DNA of 64,000 bases from Gymnorhina tibicen (taxonomy: Eukaryota > Chordata > Aves > Passeriformes > Artamidae), in assembly GCA_013399875.1 (NCBI GenBank), contig VXAZ01002109.1:1795901-1859900 (forward strand), given 5' to 3'. The notes below the pieces were generated by a model. The model did no database searches. It had not been told where the DNA came from and saw only the letters and a list, made by a program, of their open reading frames with translations. A program made the position numbers and the translations under genes. Of this stretch, positions 48,456-60,912 are shown piece after piece. The stretch's first letter is position 1. Every line of letters starts with the position of its first letter.

Positions 48456-51440
48456 TCAAAAAGCTGGCTGAAGCACATAAAAGACATTCCTGGTGCTCTC
48501 TTTGTCCACAGATGTAGTCATTTTAGCACATAAGGCAATCGCAATCAAGTAAGATTTGCATGATTTATGCCTGGCAAATCCATCCAGACCATTCCCAATC
48601 ATCTTTTCCTTCTTGTATCAAATCAGCAGCTTTGCCAAACCAGAAGAAGGTAGAAGAACAGAGAAAGCAAATTCTGGCTTTCATTACATGGTTAAATTCC
48701 AATTTAGAAAAGTGAGATGTAGCTGAAAGCTTTGTTCTGTTGATGTGAAATGAAAAGTTTCTGCTGTGGATCAGGCAGCTCATGGACTCAAACTGGCAAC
48801 TTTTTACAAAATCACCCCAAATGCTGAAGAGGACATTTTTTTTCTGACAATGCTCTTTTTTCTGGAAAACAGCACCCTGCCAAATGCTGTTTTAACTAAA
48901 ATGTTCAAAATGCCTCTGTTCCACTAAGAAGCAAAGATGATTCTGAAAACTTCAGAAGTTGCCCAGAAAAAAAATTTCTTTTCTTGGTTCAGTTCCTGTG
49001 AATGCTAAAAGGGTTTGGTACCATGGCACCTAGCAGAGGAAACTATGACACAAGGCAGCAGTCACATACAGTAACACTGACTTAAAAGGAGCCTAGAGCA
49101 GCATCAATTATTGGAAACAGATGTTATTCTGTACACATGCTTCAAATAGGTTCCTGCTGAAAAAATAACAGATGCTTTAATATCTGCTTAAGTTGGGGGG
49201 ACAGCACACTTCATGCTGGTTTATATAGTCTTTCTCTTTGTTTTAGCTGCAAGTTTCCCCAAAAAACTGAGGACCAGAAAAACACTTGGCCAATGTATAC
49301 TGAGGCTGTAGTAATGGGAAGGAAGAGAAAGAAATGTGAAAAAAAAGTCTTGTCAAATATATATTTTCAAGAGAGTGGTCATTAAAGAGGAATTTCAATT
49401 TAAAAACCCAAACATTTTTCGCCAAAACCCCCAAACTAGACCACTGTATAATAGATCTAAAGAAATTATGAAGTGCCTTTGGCTGCCTGAATTAAATAGC
49501 AAGAAGTAAAAAAGAATAACTGTATAGTGGTAGTTGACTCAGGAAAAAAGGCAGTGCTTGTCAACACAAATTATAAACATGAAAAGAATGCAAGTTCTAT
49601 TGTCATTTAAGTTGTGTGGTGGATCAGTCAAGCGCTTTGAAGACCTGTTGCATATTTCTTGGAAAAGGGTCAATGCTTTTTATTTGACGTTTTTTAAAAT
49701 GAAAAACATTAAGGAAATAATTTCATGGATTTCATATGAAAAAGTAATATACACACCTGTGTAGATGCACACAAAAGCTTTGGGTGTTTTAGTCACTGCT
49801 TGGACTGTGTGCTTTAGAAAAGCTTGCAAACTGACAGTAAAATTTTGGATAATAGATGTTCCCTAAATACTTTACCTTGATGGGATATAATGATATTTAA
49901 AAATGCCATTTAAAAGCAATTTTTGGGATGCACATTCATGAAGGATTTAAAACACTGCGTAAAAATCTCACATTTGAAAAGAGCAAATAAAATTACCTGA
50001 ACTTCACAGTCTTATTACTTTTTGATATGTAAAATAGTTTTGCAAATTTATTTTAGCTGATTGTCTCTTTGATTCGTCCTATTCTTGCAAGCATATTTTT
50101 ATTATTATACATTTAATACTGTAAAACATTTTGTGGCATGTTACAAGAGTTTAACATTTCACAGTCTTTCCAAACACAAAATAAGTTAGATAAAGGGCCA
50201 TTCTGCCTAGAATAATATTGCTTAACAAATCTTTAGTAGCCTAAGTTTCAAAATGATGTGCTACAGGTCAGTTACACTTGACATGGTGCTGGTGGAAAAG
50301 GGCAAAATCATTCAGATCAGCTTGTCTGCCCTGCCCTACGCACATGTATGCCTTAGTGAGAACAGTAGGAGATGCACTGTTAAATACATTTTAGAGTTTA
50401 GATTGCCAGCAAATCGAGCTATAGAAGTGCAAATGAAGTGATTTAAAACATCAAATGATGTATTAAGAAATTGACCTGTACATGAAGTCTGGTCTTTTAT
50501 CTTTTCTGCTCTTTTTTGAAATGAGACCTCGTGTTGGATAAAAGCAATAGGGTTCTATTACACTCTTAATAGGCTTCCATCAATACGATTTGAGAAAAGC
50601 CAGTCTGATAGCAAAGCAGATGACACAGGTCATTTCCCCTGTTGCCTTAAAAAAATTATAAATCCAAAGGAAACAAACAAACAAACCCCATAACCCTCTT
50701 TTTAATACTTTTGGAATGCAGGTTTTCCTTTAGAATGATTTTTAAAGTGTGTAAGGAATCTATATGGACTGTCTGGCAAGTTGTAGTCTCTTGTGTTTTA
50801 AATCCAGCTTTTCCCGCAAAGGAGTATGCTAACAGCATGAATACCTCCAGCTATACAGGTGTTCTGTAACAGATTTTTATCTATAAAGAAATGCACCTTG
50901 TGTTCAGCTGCCTTGCAAGATGGGAGACTCCACAGTGCTTCATGACACGAGCTAGAGATGAGAATTTAACATTGCTATACAGGAAGAAGAAGTAAGCCAT
51001 GCTTACTTTATATATATGCACAGCCAATTTCCTCTTCTGTCACACCCCTGATTGGAAAATCAGGTCAATGTAGATTCAGAAGTCATGCAGGAGGCCATGA
51101 AGACAATATCTTTCTGTTGCTCTGCTTGTTATACCTGAATATATTGGAAATATAATTAATCTTCTCATGAAGAAAGAGCAAAAGCATTGATTACTTTCAT
51201 CAATCTTCAGAACACACTGTTACCTCAGTTTTCTTTTTAACATATGTTCATGCATGTGTATGATTTACTACATTGTAAATAAACAATTAAAAATATTTGA
51301 TCTAACTTGCTGCCAGGAAATTATTTTTATTGGTGGGAGGGAGTAAAAGGGAAATGTGAAGGTGTTTTGGCTTACCCTGGAGAGCCAATGGAAACATTAG
51401 GAAGAGTCAGGAACAGCAACTTGCAGGAAACAACATACTT
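48456..51440. other. AT-rich unique sequence, no gene seen
   Basis: No exon, RNA gene or transposon is recognised. Short frames (78 codons or fewer) have no motif. Confidence 0.55.
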
Positions 51441-51718
51441 AGAATCATAGATTCAAAGAATCATTAAGGTTGGAAAAGAACTCATCAAGTTCAAGCTTTG
51501 ACCAAACATCCTCAGGCCAATTAAACCTAAGTGCACTTGAACACTTCCAGAAATGGTGACTCCATCACCTCCCTGAGTGGCCCATTCCAATGTTTAACAA
51601 CTTTTCCAGTGAAGAAATTCTTCCTGATGTTTAACCTGAACCTCCCCTGGCACAACTTGAGGCTACGCCCCCTTGTTCTGTCACTGGTTTCCTGGGAGAA
51701 GAGTCTGACCCCCAAAGC
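51441..51718 (-). mobile_element. CR1 LINE, 3' end with ORF2 C-terminus
   Basis: Read on the minus strand, this is the last part of CR1 ORF2 plus the 3' tail. The plus strand starts with the complement of the ATTCTATG tail ('agaatcatag', 51,441-51,450) and 'attaaggttggaaaagaact'. The minus-strand translation keeps a clean C-terminal block: LFSQETSDRTRGRSLKLCQG, then RFRLNIRKNFFTGKVVKHWN. Similarity stops near 51,718, so the copy is heavily 5'-truncated (about 280 bp). The 128-codon minus-strand frame (51,527-51,913) is a chance extension of this block into the neighbouring unique DNA. Confidence 0.93.
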
Positions 51719-54700
51719 ATCGCCTGTGACTAGCAAGGAATTAAACAGGTCCTGCTGCTCAGTCAGGACCAATGCTTGGCCCTGCTTTTCCCTACATATG
51801 TAAAGAGGTACCCAAATCTTTCTATCCCATGGGATGTTTGAGATAGGTAGGTTAACTCCACTAAATAACTGAAAGTTACCATGGAACTCTACACACTCAC
51901 TAGAAATAAGCATACGTACCTCATATTCCTTTCTCCCCTTATTCTCTGAACAAGTTTTTTATTTTACTCTGGAGTTTCATGATTTTAACCTCTCACATGA
52001 AGTCTGAAGAAATAACTTTGCTTTATACACTAAATTGCTTCCAACATCTTGCAACAAAAATTGAAGTTTCTACTGACTAACCAAGTTTGACTTGACTCAG
52101 GCTAAACTGAAAAAAAAGAAAGAATAGTAAATAACTAGTAAATGAGTAAGTCATTGCACAAAGTCTTGACCTTCATTATAAGATTTTCTAATAAGTGTCA
52201 TAGTAAGTATCATAATAATAAAAAAGGAGCCTGAGTATTTGCTTTCATTTTAATCAGACAGCAGCTGAGAAATTGTAATGGAATCAAGATGGTTTCATTC
52301 TTGATCTCTCAAGGTCCTCATTTCCCTTCATATCTTCTCAAACTCACTCCTAAATCCCATATGCCAGAGGAAATATTCATATATTCACTATGTAATTAGA
52401 AAATTTCAGACCTCATTTGGTGGTATAAAGCATAGTAATTAGCTCAGTAAAGGATATTTCTTTTCTGCTGTTTTGGTTGTTTTCTTTATGTGATGCCCAA
52501 GTTTTACTGAAAAGCCCCAATATGCTTTGAAAAATTATAGACCCTTTGATTTCAGAAAACGTTTAGAAATGGGAAAAAAGACATGTGCATACATGTGTAC
52601 AAAAGGCAGAACTATTATGAATCTTTGAAGGATTGCTAGAAGATTTTATTAGTATGTTTGAGCTTATTCTGTCTTGTCCTGTTCTTGTTATTTTCTTTAT
52701 ACATCACGTATCTTTTTTGATAACAATGTAATTGAAAAATGCTGAAAGGTAAGAATATGTGGAGTGTTCACCTCTGTATGTTTATCAACTGACTAAATCT
52801 AAAAAATAATTTTGTGAAGGATTTCACAGTTATTTCTTTGGAAGCCCTTTGATAGAAGGTCAAATGCACAAGTTGAGAGAAGTTTCCATAGTAGATGAGT
52901 GAGTGCAGTGCAGATTAGTGAGTTCAGTGCCATTCAATAATGACTCCTCCACAAAAAAAAAAAAAGCCAAACAAACCAATACAGATTACCTTAATAAAAG
53001 TGTGTGCACCTTAACAATAGTACTTTTTTAATACATATGCATATACACTTCTTAGTTATATTTTCATTTATAGTGTAGACAAAAAATAGGCTTTTTTAAT
53101 TGAGGGAACACACCTGGTTTTGAGTTACATTGCTGGTAAGCCTACAGTCTGAATCACTAGAAATCTGAAAATCACTGGCTTGAAAAGAAACTGGAATAAG
53201 TAACTCCTAATGTATGTCTGGTGTGTGACTCATAATCCAGTGTTTTCAGTATCTGTCTTAACCAGCTCCTTTGTTTCTAGATAAATGATTCTATTAGTGT
53301 CAAATGGTAAAACAGAGTATTTAATATTTAAATATTGAAACCAAGTTTTCTAGGCTAACTGAGCATGATGTCCACAAGGGAGTAAAAAATCCAGCAGGTG
53401 TTTCTATAAATGACAAATATACTTACAACTCTAGCTTTTAAGAGCTAAGGGAGGGAAGTTAAACAGATGGTATTTATGTAGGACATATATAGTGACAATT
53501 GTAGGTTAAAGTTAGCTCAGACCTAACTCTACATTTCTTTTATTTTGCTGTTGAAGCTGGCTAAGTTTCCTGCACAGAGAGATAACTTATGCATTAAAGC
53601 TTGCAATCAGTGGTTTAAAATTATTTAAAAAAAAAAAAAAGGAGATTATTTAATTTATATAATGAAGAAAGGTGTATTTATATTCAGTAATTATTTCCAG
53701 TGATCCAGGCAAAGTTGAACTCTCTTAAAGTATAAAATGTAGCTCACTGTTGTTGATATGGCTTGGGACATCTGGATTTTTGTGAAACTGGTGATGTGTT
53801 TTTCTTTGGAAAGTACATTGAAGCTGTGCTGAGGCAAAAGTTGGTCAGTAAGTTGAAAAATACCCCAAACATAAAGTTTTAACTATATTTTTTCATTCTT
53901 TCCATGAATTCAATTCCTCACATAGACTATTTTCATATCTATTTAAACTGTGAGCAGCATTCTTTATAAATGTTTTGTATCTCTTGCTAAGTCTCTGCCC
54001 AATGACTCTTCTATAGATGGTAAATTCCTCATGATCAGAAATCTTTTTCCTTTAGTCTGGTAAGTACAGTCTCAGACTTAATACATCTGTATTGCTGCTT
54101 TTGCCACCAGCTGTAGTAATGTTGTTTTATAATTTAGAGGCACTCCATCATGAGCTTTCAATTTTCCTTATTTTGGTTACTTTTAAGGTGTCTGGCTACT
54201 TTTGATTCAGAATAACGTGATTGCATTGCCATCTTTTGTTTGAGAACTTAGTTCCTCATCCATCCTAAAAGACCCTTAGATGTCTAGGTGGTAACATTAG
54301 AATAAGTGTTTACTGATTACACATCAGCTTCCTTCCCATGAGAAAGCCTCTGAAATGGGAAACCTAGGGAGGCTGTCTTGATTAATGCCTTTAGTTTTGT
54401 TGGCAAAATGTTTCTGTGCTATGTACCAGATGTGCATAAAATTGTGACTGAATCATTTTTTAAATTCCTGTAAACTCCTCTTTGTTTGCTACCATTTTTA
54501 AAGGCAGAGTGACATCTCTTCTTTCTTAGCATGTACTGAATTGAATATAAATAAACCATGAATGGCCCCACTCCATATCTGTAAATGCATACTGAAAACC
54601 AAATGCAAGAAATGCATTTTGTTAATGCAGGAAACATAAATGCTGTAGAATTAATTTTAGAGCTAAGTGTTCATTTTCAATAACCTCTGTTCCATAATTC

Positions 54701-57700
54701 TATAATAATTATCTAAATAATGTCCCCAGTTATTTGGTGATTAGCACATTTTAATGATGAAAAGATTCATTCATTAAAAAGAAATGTGTGTTTTTCCTTT
54801 TAGCGTGGTTCTTCTCCCTTCCTTGGTTAGAATGGATAAAAAGAATAAGAAAATTTAGACAAATATAGTGCTGTTCAGCAGAAGATACAAACGTTCATGG
54901 TCTCCCATTAACTGCTTCTCTTCCTTCACATCTTTTATACAACTGAAGGAAAAATCCTCTGCCCTAGTTCTGTCTAAGATACAGAAATACATGCTAAAAT
55001 GCTATTTGGCCTTAGCTGTCAGTCTACATCTCTGTATTTGGAGCTGATGTACAACCTTTCTATCTCAATGGGTTTTGGGGAAGTTTCATATCAAATAAAG
55101 AGTGGAGTACAGAATCTGTGCTACTTACTCCATCTCAGGTCACTGTGACAGAGAGAGCTTGAACAGCAGATCACAGCTTCATGAATCATCATATAGGTAC
55201 CATTTGTATGATTTTTGACCCCAAACTTCCTTGGTTTAGTTCTGGAATGAGAAGGTTCACATGGATATGAATGTGTGTCCTTGTTAGTTTAAATTTTTAA
55301 AAGCTGGGAGTTTTACAGTGTGTCCCCTGTTTCTTATTTTTGGAATACCAGATCACTATCATTTTCTAGTTCCAGGAACAGGGTCCAGCAAGCTCCTGCT
55401 AAAGAGCAATCTCCTAATTCAGGTGTTAAAACCAGACACAATTGGACCTTTTGTCCTGCAGCTCGAGCATGATGATACAGTAGAGAAGGCTCTTAATCTT
55501 AAAGAGTTAAAACCAAATTTATTTGTATTCTAAATTACAGCTTCAGAAGACAAGCAAATGGCATGACTAAATGTAAACCCAGAAAACTAAACTCCTTTGA
55601 TTTGAAATTAGAGTTTTGTAAGCAACTGTACACCAAAATAAATAAAATAGACTATTAAAATTTTATTTATTAATAGAAATATCAATATTCATCATGATAC
55701 CAGTCTTAAATCACTAATTCAGTACCATTGTAACTCCCAACTGTTACTACATTATATTAACCATATAACCATATAACCATTAAGCATTAACCATTACATA
55801 CTTATTTTTACTCAGTCTTCAGCTTCTAAATAATCTCTGTTCCTCAGATATAATATACATGGGATTTTGCATATCATAAATAAAAGTGAGGTCACGTGTT
55901 CCTTAAGATGCAGCAAAGATTACCCAATTTGTAATAAGAAAAGTTCTCTGTCTCATTAATTAAAAGAAGTCTTAATTTTTTTATACACTTTATGTTATCA
56001 AACTCAGAAATATTTTTTAAAAAGTTATTGTAAAAAAATATGTATGTGTCTCTACCTGAATTTTTAGATAAATTCAGGGTTAATGCTAAGTAGATGACCA
56101 ATTTTTAATTGAGTAGCTAAGACGTAATTAAGGAACACAGGGAATTTCTTGAACTGGAACTTTTTTCACTAATATTTGTTGTAAAAAGCTACTACATTTT
56201 CCACAAAAGTGCATTTGGTAACTGCAGAGAAAATGCTTAATTTCATTTTATTGCCTCATAAAATATTTTTGCAAGATAAAAATATCTGACTCCAAAAAAC
56301 TTTGGTTTGTAATTTCGAAAGGAAAAGTTTTGTGGAGCTGAAATTAAATATTTCATTTTGAACAAAGATACCATGAAGTGGTTTTAACATTTTCAAAAAT
56401 TCTTTTAGTTCCTCCTTTTTATGACTGAATCTTCTGCAGTTGTTATTGTGAATTAATGCTAAAAATGTTTGATATTTGGCCTTAGGTAGATAACTTGTCT
56501 CTAAAGCACAGAACTTGTACTTAAGACACCTGGTTTTTGTATTTCTCCTATCCAAAAGTCACTCTTTCTGCACAGCCTGTTTAGGCCCAGAGAAGTTTTT
56601 GCATACCCCAGTTATTTATTGTGTTTCTGCTGTTCAACTAACACCCCACTTTCATTGACTTGTGTTCCTAAAATCTTCAAAAGAATGTTATATAGACAAG
56701 AAATCTGGGCTCACCTCTGCTGCTAGATGAAGTACATCATAGATAATTCTTCTACCTAGGAATCAGATTTAACCTGACACTTACTAGATGAATGTGCTTT
56801 TTACAAAACTCCAGCAGCTCCTCGATACATGTGGGAAAGTGTTACTTCATGCTTAGATGTTTCTGAAAATACATTGGAAAGGTAGGATTATTTGCTTATT
56901 ATACTTAAAACACAGAGACTATTGCCTTCCCATCCACTAACAGACACAACTCTATTCTTTCTCTCATGAGAAATGAGAGTAGGCTCAGATGTATCCAAGT
57001 CAAAAGACTGCATTTACATGAAATAATTTTGACAATGAATGAAATAGAAAAAATGTGGAAGGACAGAGGTCAGCATAGTTCATATAAATACAAGTTGGTG
57101 CATTAAAAACTTATTTTCTCATCTTCCTCATTGCTTTTTGAAATCTCATTACCATCCTGCATATTCCTGATGCCTCTGAATTTTGGACTGGATTATGTGT
57201 TTGTTTCATGAAGAGAAGACAGAAGAATAGCCTGTGCAATTGCCAGTGCAACTGCCTCTGTCTGTCTCCTTTCTCTAAAGGGCATGAGCTATCTGGGGTA
57301 GGCATAAGCTGCTTGTTATCTGAGTTCAGCAGCAGGTCAGTTCTTTTCTCAATAGGTTTCACTACAGCCAGAATCAGCTCCCACAATTTGGAGTTTTATT
57401 TGGTTTTTTTGTTTCCTTTTGTAAGAGGAGAAAGCAAAGAAACCTAAAACCACAATTGAGGCTAAAAAAGGGGATGGGAACCAAGGGACCGGTTCTGAAA
57501 AATGGCATATTGGCCAAAGTTTGTACAATATTATAGAAATATTTTCCACAGAAGTGGAGCTTTTTGACAACAATATTGATTTTATGAGTATTCCAAAGGA
57601 TTTCAAATATTCTTGTCATATTCCAAAACAAGTTCAAACTCACTGACAATATCTTTAAGACTTACACCATGCTATCTACTACAACAAAATCTAATTTACA

Positions 57701-57751
57701 CGTTTACTATTCTAAGCTACTTTCTCAAGGAGGCAGGATATATTCATTAAT
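51719..57751. other. AT-rich unique sequence, no gene seen
   Basis: Includes A runs at about 52,952-52,965 and 53,627-53,640, and a short tandem of ATAACCAT units at about 55,755-55,793. Frames up to 99 codons (56,256-56,555, minus) show no motif. No exon, RNA gene or transposon is recognised. Confidence 0.55.
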
Positions 57752-57840
57752 TACATATATACATGTGTGTATGTGTGTATGTGTATGTATATATGTATAT
57801 GTATGATATATAGTTATATATTTAATATAATATAATGTAC
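57752..57840. repeat. TA/TG-rich microsatellite
   Basis: Mixed TATG, TGTG and TATA units run for about 90 bases and grade into a TA-rich end. Imperfect, so probably an old dinucleotide or tetranucleotide repeat. Confidence 0.9.
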
Positions 57841-57985
57841 GTGGGGAGTTTAGATACTTGTATATAAAAAGATTCATATTTATTCATGTCCATATTTTAG
57901 GAAGGAAACTACCTTCTCCTGGCATTTTTTGTGAGTTTTCATCCTGGAACTCTTTTCTTCCTATTCATTTATGTTCATCACTGTG

Positions 57986-58117
57986 TTTTCTCCCTTTGGT
58001 CATAGGAAAGATCATACAGCACTTCTCAGTGGGTTTTCTCCCTACAGTCACAGAAAATATCATACACTTCTCACTGCGTTTTCTCCCTGCAGTCATAGAA
58101 AAGATCATACAACACTC
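57986..58117. repeat. Tandem repeat, about 3 copies of 45-48 bp
   Basis: Units begin TTTTCTCCCT at 57,986 and 58,034 and TTTTCTCCCTGCAGTCATAG at 58,079, so the periods are 48 and 45 bp. Each unit contains variants of TTTTCTCCCT, GTCAYAG and GAAAAKATCATACA. Because both periods are multiples of three the plus-strand frame stays open across all copies (91 codons, 57,858-58,133), with the repeated core FLPxVxxxIIxxxF. There is no start context, splice site or family match to support a gene, so it is called a minisatellite-like repeat. Confidence 0.85.
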
Positions 58118-58762
58118 CTTCTATGTCTACTGATGCAAAATCAAACATAACATTCACTTACTTGTTCTCTTCCTGTTAACCCTCCCGCTGACCTTTTAAA
58201 AGGTTGTCTTGTTTCTCCTCCCCTAACATTTATCCTTCCTTTTTTCTTTTTGTGTGTTTTATATTTTAATACCTGCCTATCTTTAAAATTTACGGAGGGA
58301 ACAACTTTACTGCAGTTAGTTGGACCCCTAAACTAATTCTATTAATGTTGCTTTACTGACTGGGGTCAGTATTTCATCTCCTTAAAATTTGGGGGTTTTT
58401 TCTCTCATGTTCAGAAGTGCATGAGAAGGACCTCTAGCTTTCCACTGTTCTTCTAGAGGTTGAGAGTGCCATAGATTTCACTGGGAAGGAAAATGAGAGC
58501 AAGAGCAAGAGTTAAGTATTTTCCTTGCATCCAACTACCACCAGAAGGGTCTATAACCAGTGCAAGTCATAAACTTGCAAGTAGCAATGTAGCTCATCAG
58601 AGTCTCACTCTTGGGAAAAATGGATTTTTCTGGGTATTATGAGAAAGTAAATAGCATCATGTCTGCATTTTTCATTGAATTTCAATAATTGTTTCTAAGG
58701 AAGTTTTCAGCATTTCTTATGTATAATATATATGTATTTTAATTATTCAAGATGAATTTGAG
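58118..58762. other. Unique sequence, no gene seen
   Basis: No exon, RNA gene or transposon is recognised between the tandem repeat and the T/G-rich tract. Confidence 0.55.
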
Positions 58763-58888
58763 GTGGTTTTTTGGTAGTTATTTGGGGTTTTTTTGTTTGG
58801 GTTTTTTTTGGTTGGTTGGTTTTCTGTTTTGTTTTTTGTTTGTTTGTTCGGTTGGTTAGTTTGTTTTGCTTTGTTTTATTTTTTTAAT
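58763..58888. repeat. T/G-rich low-complexity tract
   Basis: About 125 bases of almost only T and G on the plus strand. It includes GGG, then T8, then GGTTGGTTGG (58,799-58,819), which could in principle fold as a two-layer G-quadruplex. It resembles the tract at 43,671-43,790 and likewise lies just upstream of a repeat fragment in plus orientation. Confidence 0.9.
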
Positions 58889-58964
58889 TTCCTTAATAGC
58901 AAGCCCAGAAAGTGGCATAGCATAAAAGAAAAGTATTAGCTTGTATAAATGTAGGATAACTACA

Positions 58965-59135
58965 TGTGCTGTTTAATTTTCTTCACAGTAGCTTACATGG
59001 TGTCATGTTTTGGACTTGTGCTGAAAACAGGGTGTTTTAGATATTGCTAGGCAGTTCTTGCACAAGCCAAGGCCCTTTCTGCTTTTCACTCCACCCCACC
59101 AGCAAGTAGGCTAAGGGTGCACCAGGAGTTCAGAG
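58965..59135 (+). mobile_element. Fragment of an ERVL LTR (5' part)
   Basis: The plus strand matches the first part of the same LTR family as the complete copy at 39,727-40,321, but in the opposite orientation. Landmarks in order are TGTGCT at the start, 'ttaattttcttcacagtagc', 'catgttttggacttgtgctg', 'caaggccctttctgcttttc', 'accccaccagcaagtaggct' and 'agggtgcacca'. A short internal deletion follows the terminal TGTGCT. Similarity ends near 59,135, so the TATA box, polyadenylation signal and 3' end are missing. It is an old, truncated relic with no retroviral gene. Confidence 0.8.
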
Positions 59136-60789
59136 GGTACAGTAAATCATTTGGATAAATAAAGAATATCTCACTAATATCACACATCTTATGATAAGAT
59201 TAAACTTTTTTTAATTCTTATATTGAAATAGAACTAGACTGAGTTAGAAATATTTCTTAAATTTTATGTGCCCATAATTTATAAATTTATAGCTTGGATA
59301 TATTTTTATGGCCATTAATTACAGTCAGATCTGGTAACCTTTCTTCATATTGATGGAACCTTTGCCTGAGTGGTGACTACTCAACTGACAGGTGATTAAA
59401 TACATATAGTATTATTTAAAATGGCCAAGACAAAGCCAAAATCTATTCAAAGGAAATGAGGTTGCTTTAGAGAGAGTGGTGTGCTAGCTCAATTAATTTC
59501 AGTAAGAGTTTTGTCATATCAAAGATTCCAGACTAGTTATTCAGGCTTTAGGTCTGCATGGACGCAAAATAGAAGTGGGGTGGGGTTTTTCTGTTGTTTG
59601 TTTGCTGTAATAACTGTGTTGCATTGGTATGCCCTATAATTATATTGCAAAAATATAAAAAGCTTGTTTAGGAATGTGTACTGATGCATAAAATTTGGAA
59701 GTTGGCTGCAATATAATCTGTTGATGAGGTAAAAGAAAAATTAACTTTACGGATATTGTTTGTGCCAATAGAAAAACAACAAACAGTCTTTCAAATATGT
59801 GCTCACGTGTCCTGTTTCTTTCTCTTGAAATATTGTATTTGTCTAATTCTGTGACAGAAGAAACCAATTTGCTGTTGCTGTACCTTTACTTTTTAAAAGG
59901 TTCATTTTAAGACATTTTATAAAACAATTTTGGTATTAGTCCGGCTAGGTGGGATCTGATCATGACACTTGGAGTGTGAACAGTGTTGAAAAAGTGATTC
60001 TCTTGGCCCTCTGTGCTCATTAAAAAGAGAGAACCCCACAGGGCAATGGAAAATTGGTCTGCAAAGAGTTTTACGTACTTGAATATGGGGCTTACGCAGA
60101 ATACTGGCAGTCCATTGTTATTAGAATCAACCTTTATTCATAGATCAATGTATTCTCTAGAATAACTGTCTTTGTTTTTTAGAAGCTGAGGGAAGGGAAG
60201 ACAGAAAGTTTTCATCACTGGAGCTTTTATGTATCAACTGTCATAAAAAAATACAGAAGAAGGGACAGTGAGGTTCACAGCAGATGATTTTGCCTTTTCT
60301 TTATTTTGATGGTCAGTGATAGTTATTTAATGCTCATGTTGCCATCATGGAAGCTTAATGACTTCCTCAAAAATAGAAAACTTTTTTTGGTCCATTCACA
60401 AAGATCTGCTGATATAATACACATGTAAAAACAACATAAATCCGAGTATCTGCTCAGATGAAATAAATTTCTACCAAGAAGCTACATTCAACCCAACAGA
60501 AGCATTTCCTGCAACAAGTGCAAAACCTGAAAGGAAGAAGTTAATTTTGCTGACAAGTTGAATAATGCTGTTGTCTTTCAGACTGATAGCTGCTGCACAA
60601 CCTTAACTTAACCAGCTATATTTTCTCACCAAAAAAACCCAACAAAAACCCAAACAAAAATGCTGCTTATTTTGGCAGATCATCAAATTTGATGAGCAGA
60701 CACTTCAGACCATGTTCTTCTACGGATACCACTGGAATCCAATGGTGGTTAGGTACATTGGACAGAAAATGTAATGTCCTGAAAGCTAC
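59136..60789. other. AT-rich unique sequence, no gene seen
   Basis: Nothing recognisable apart from an A/C-rich run at about 60,629-60,659 (the complement type of the T/G-rich tracts). Short frames have no motif. Confidence 0.55.
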
Positions 60790-60912
60790 ATAAACTATAA
60801 TATAATAATAATTAATAAATATAATACCATTAATAAAATACCATTTTATTGGTATAAAATATAATAATAAAATATATATAATAAAAATACCATTTAAAAA
60901 TAAATAAATAAA
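60790..60912. repeat. A/T-only low-complexity tract
   Basis: About 120 bases built mostly of TAATA, ATAAA and ATACCATT units; ATACCATT recurs three times (near 60,825, 60,838 and 60,887). Simple AT-rich repeat. Confidence 0.85.

Noticed and set aside
55318..55533. 71-codon frame with a less biased amino-acid content
   Set aside because: No motif recognised, and neither splice sites nor a neighbouring exon could be paired with it.
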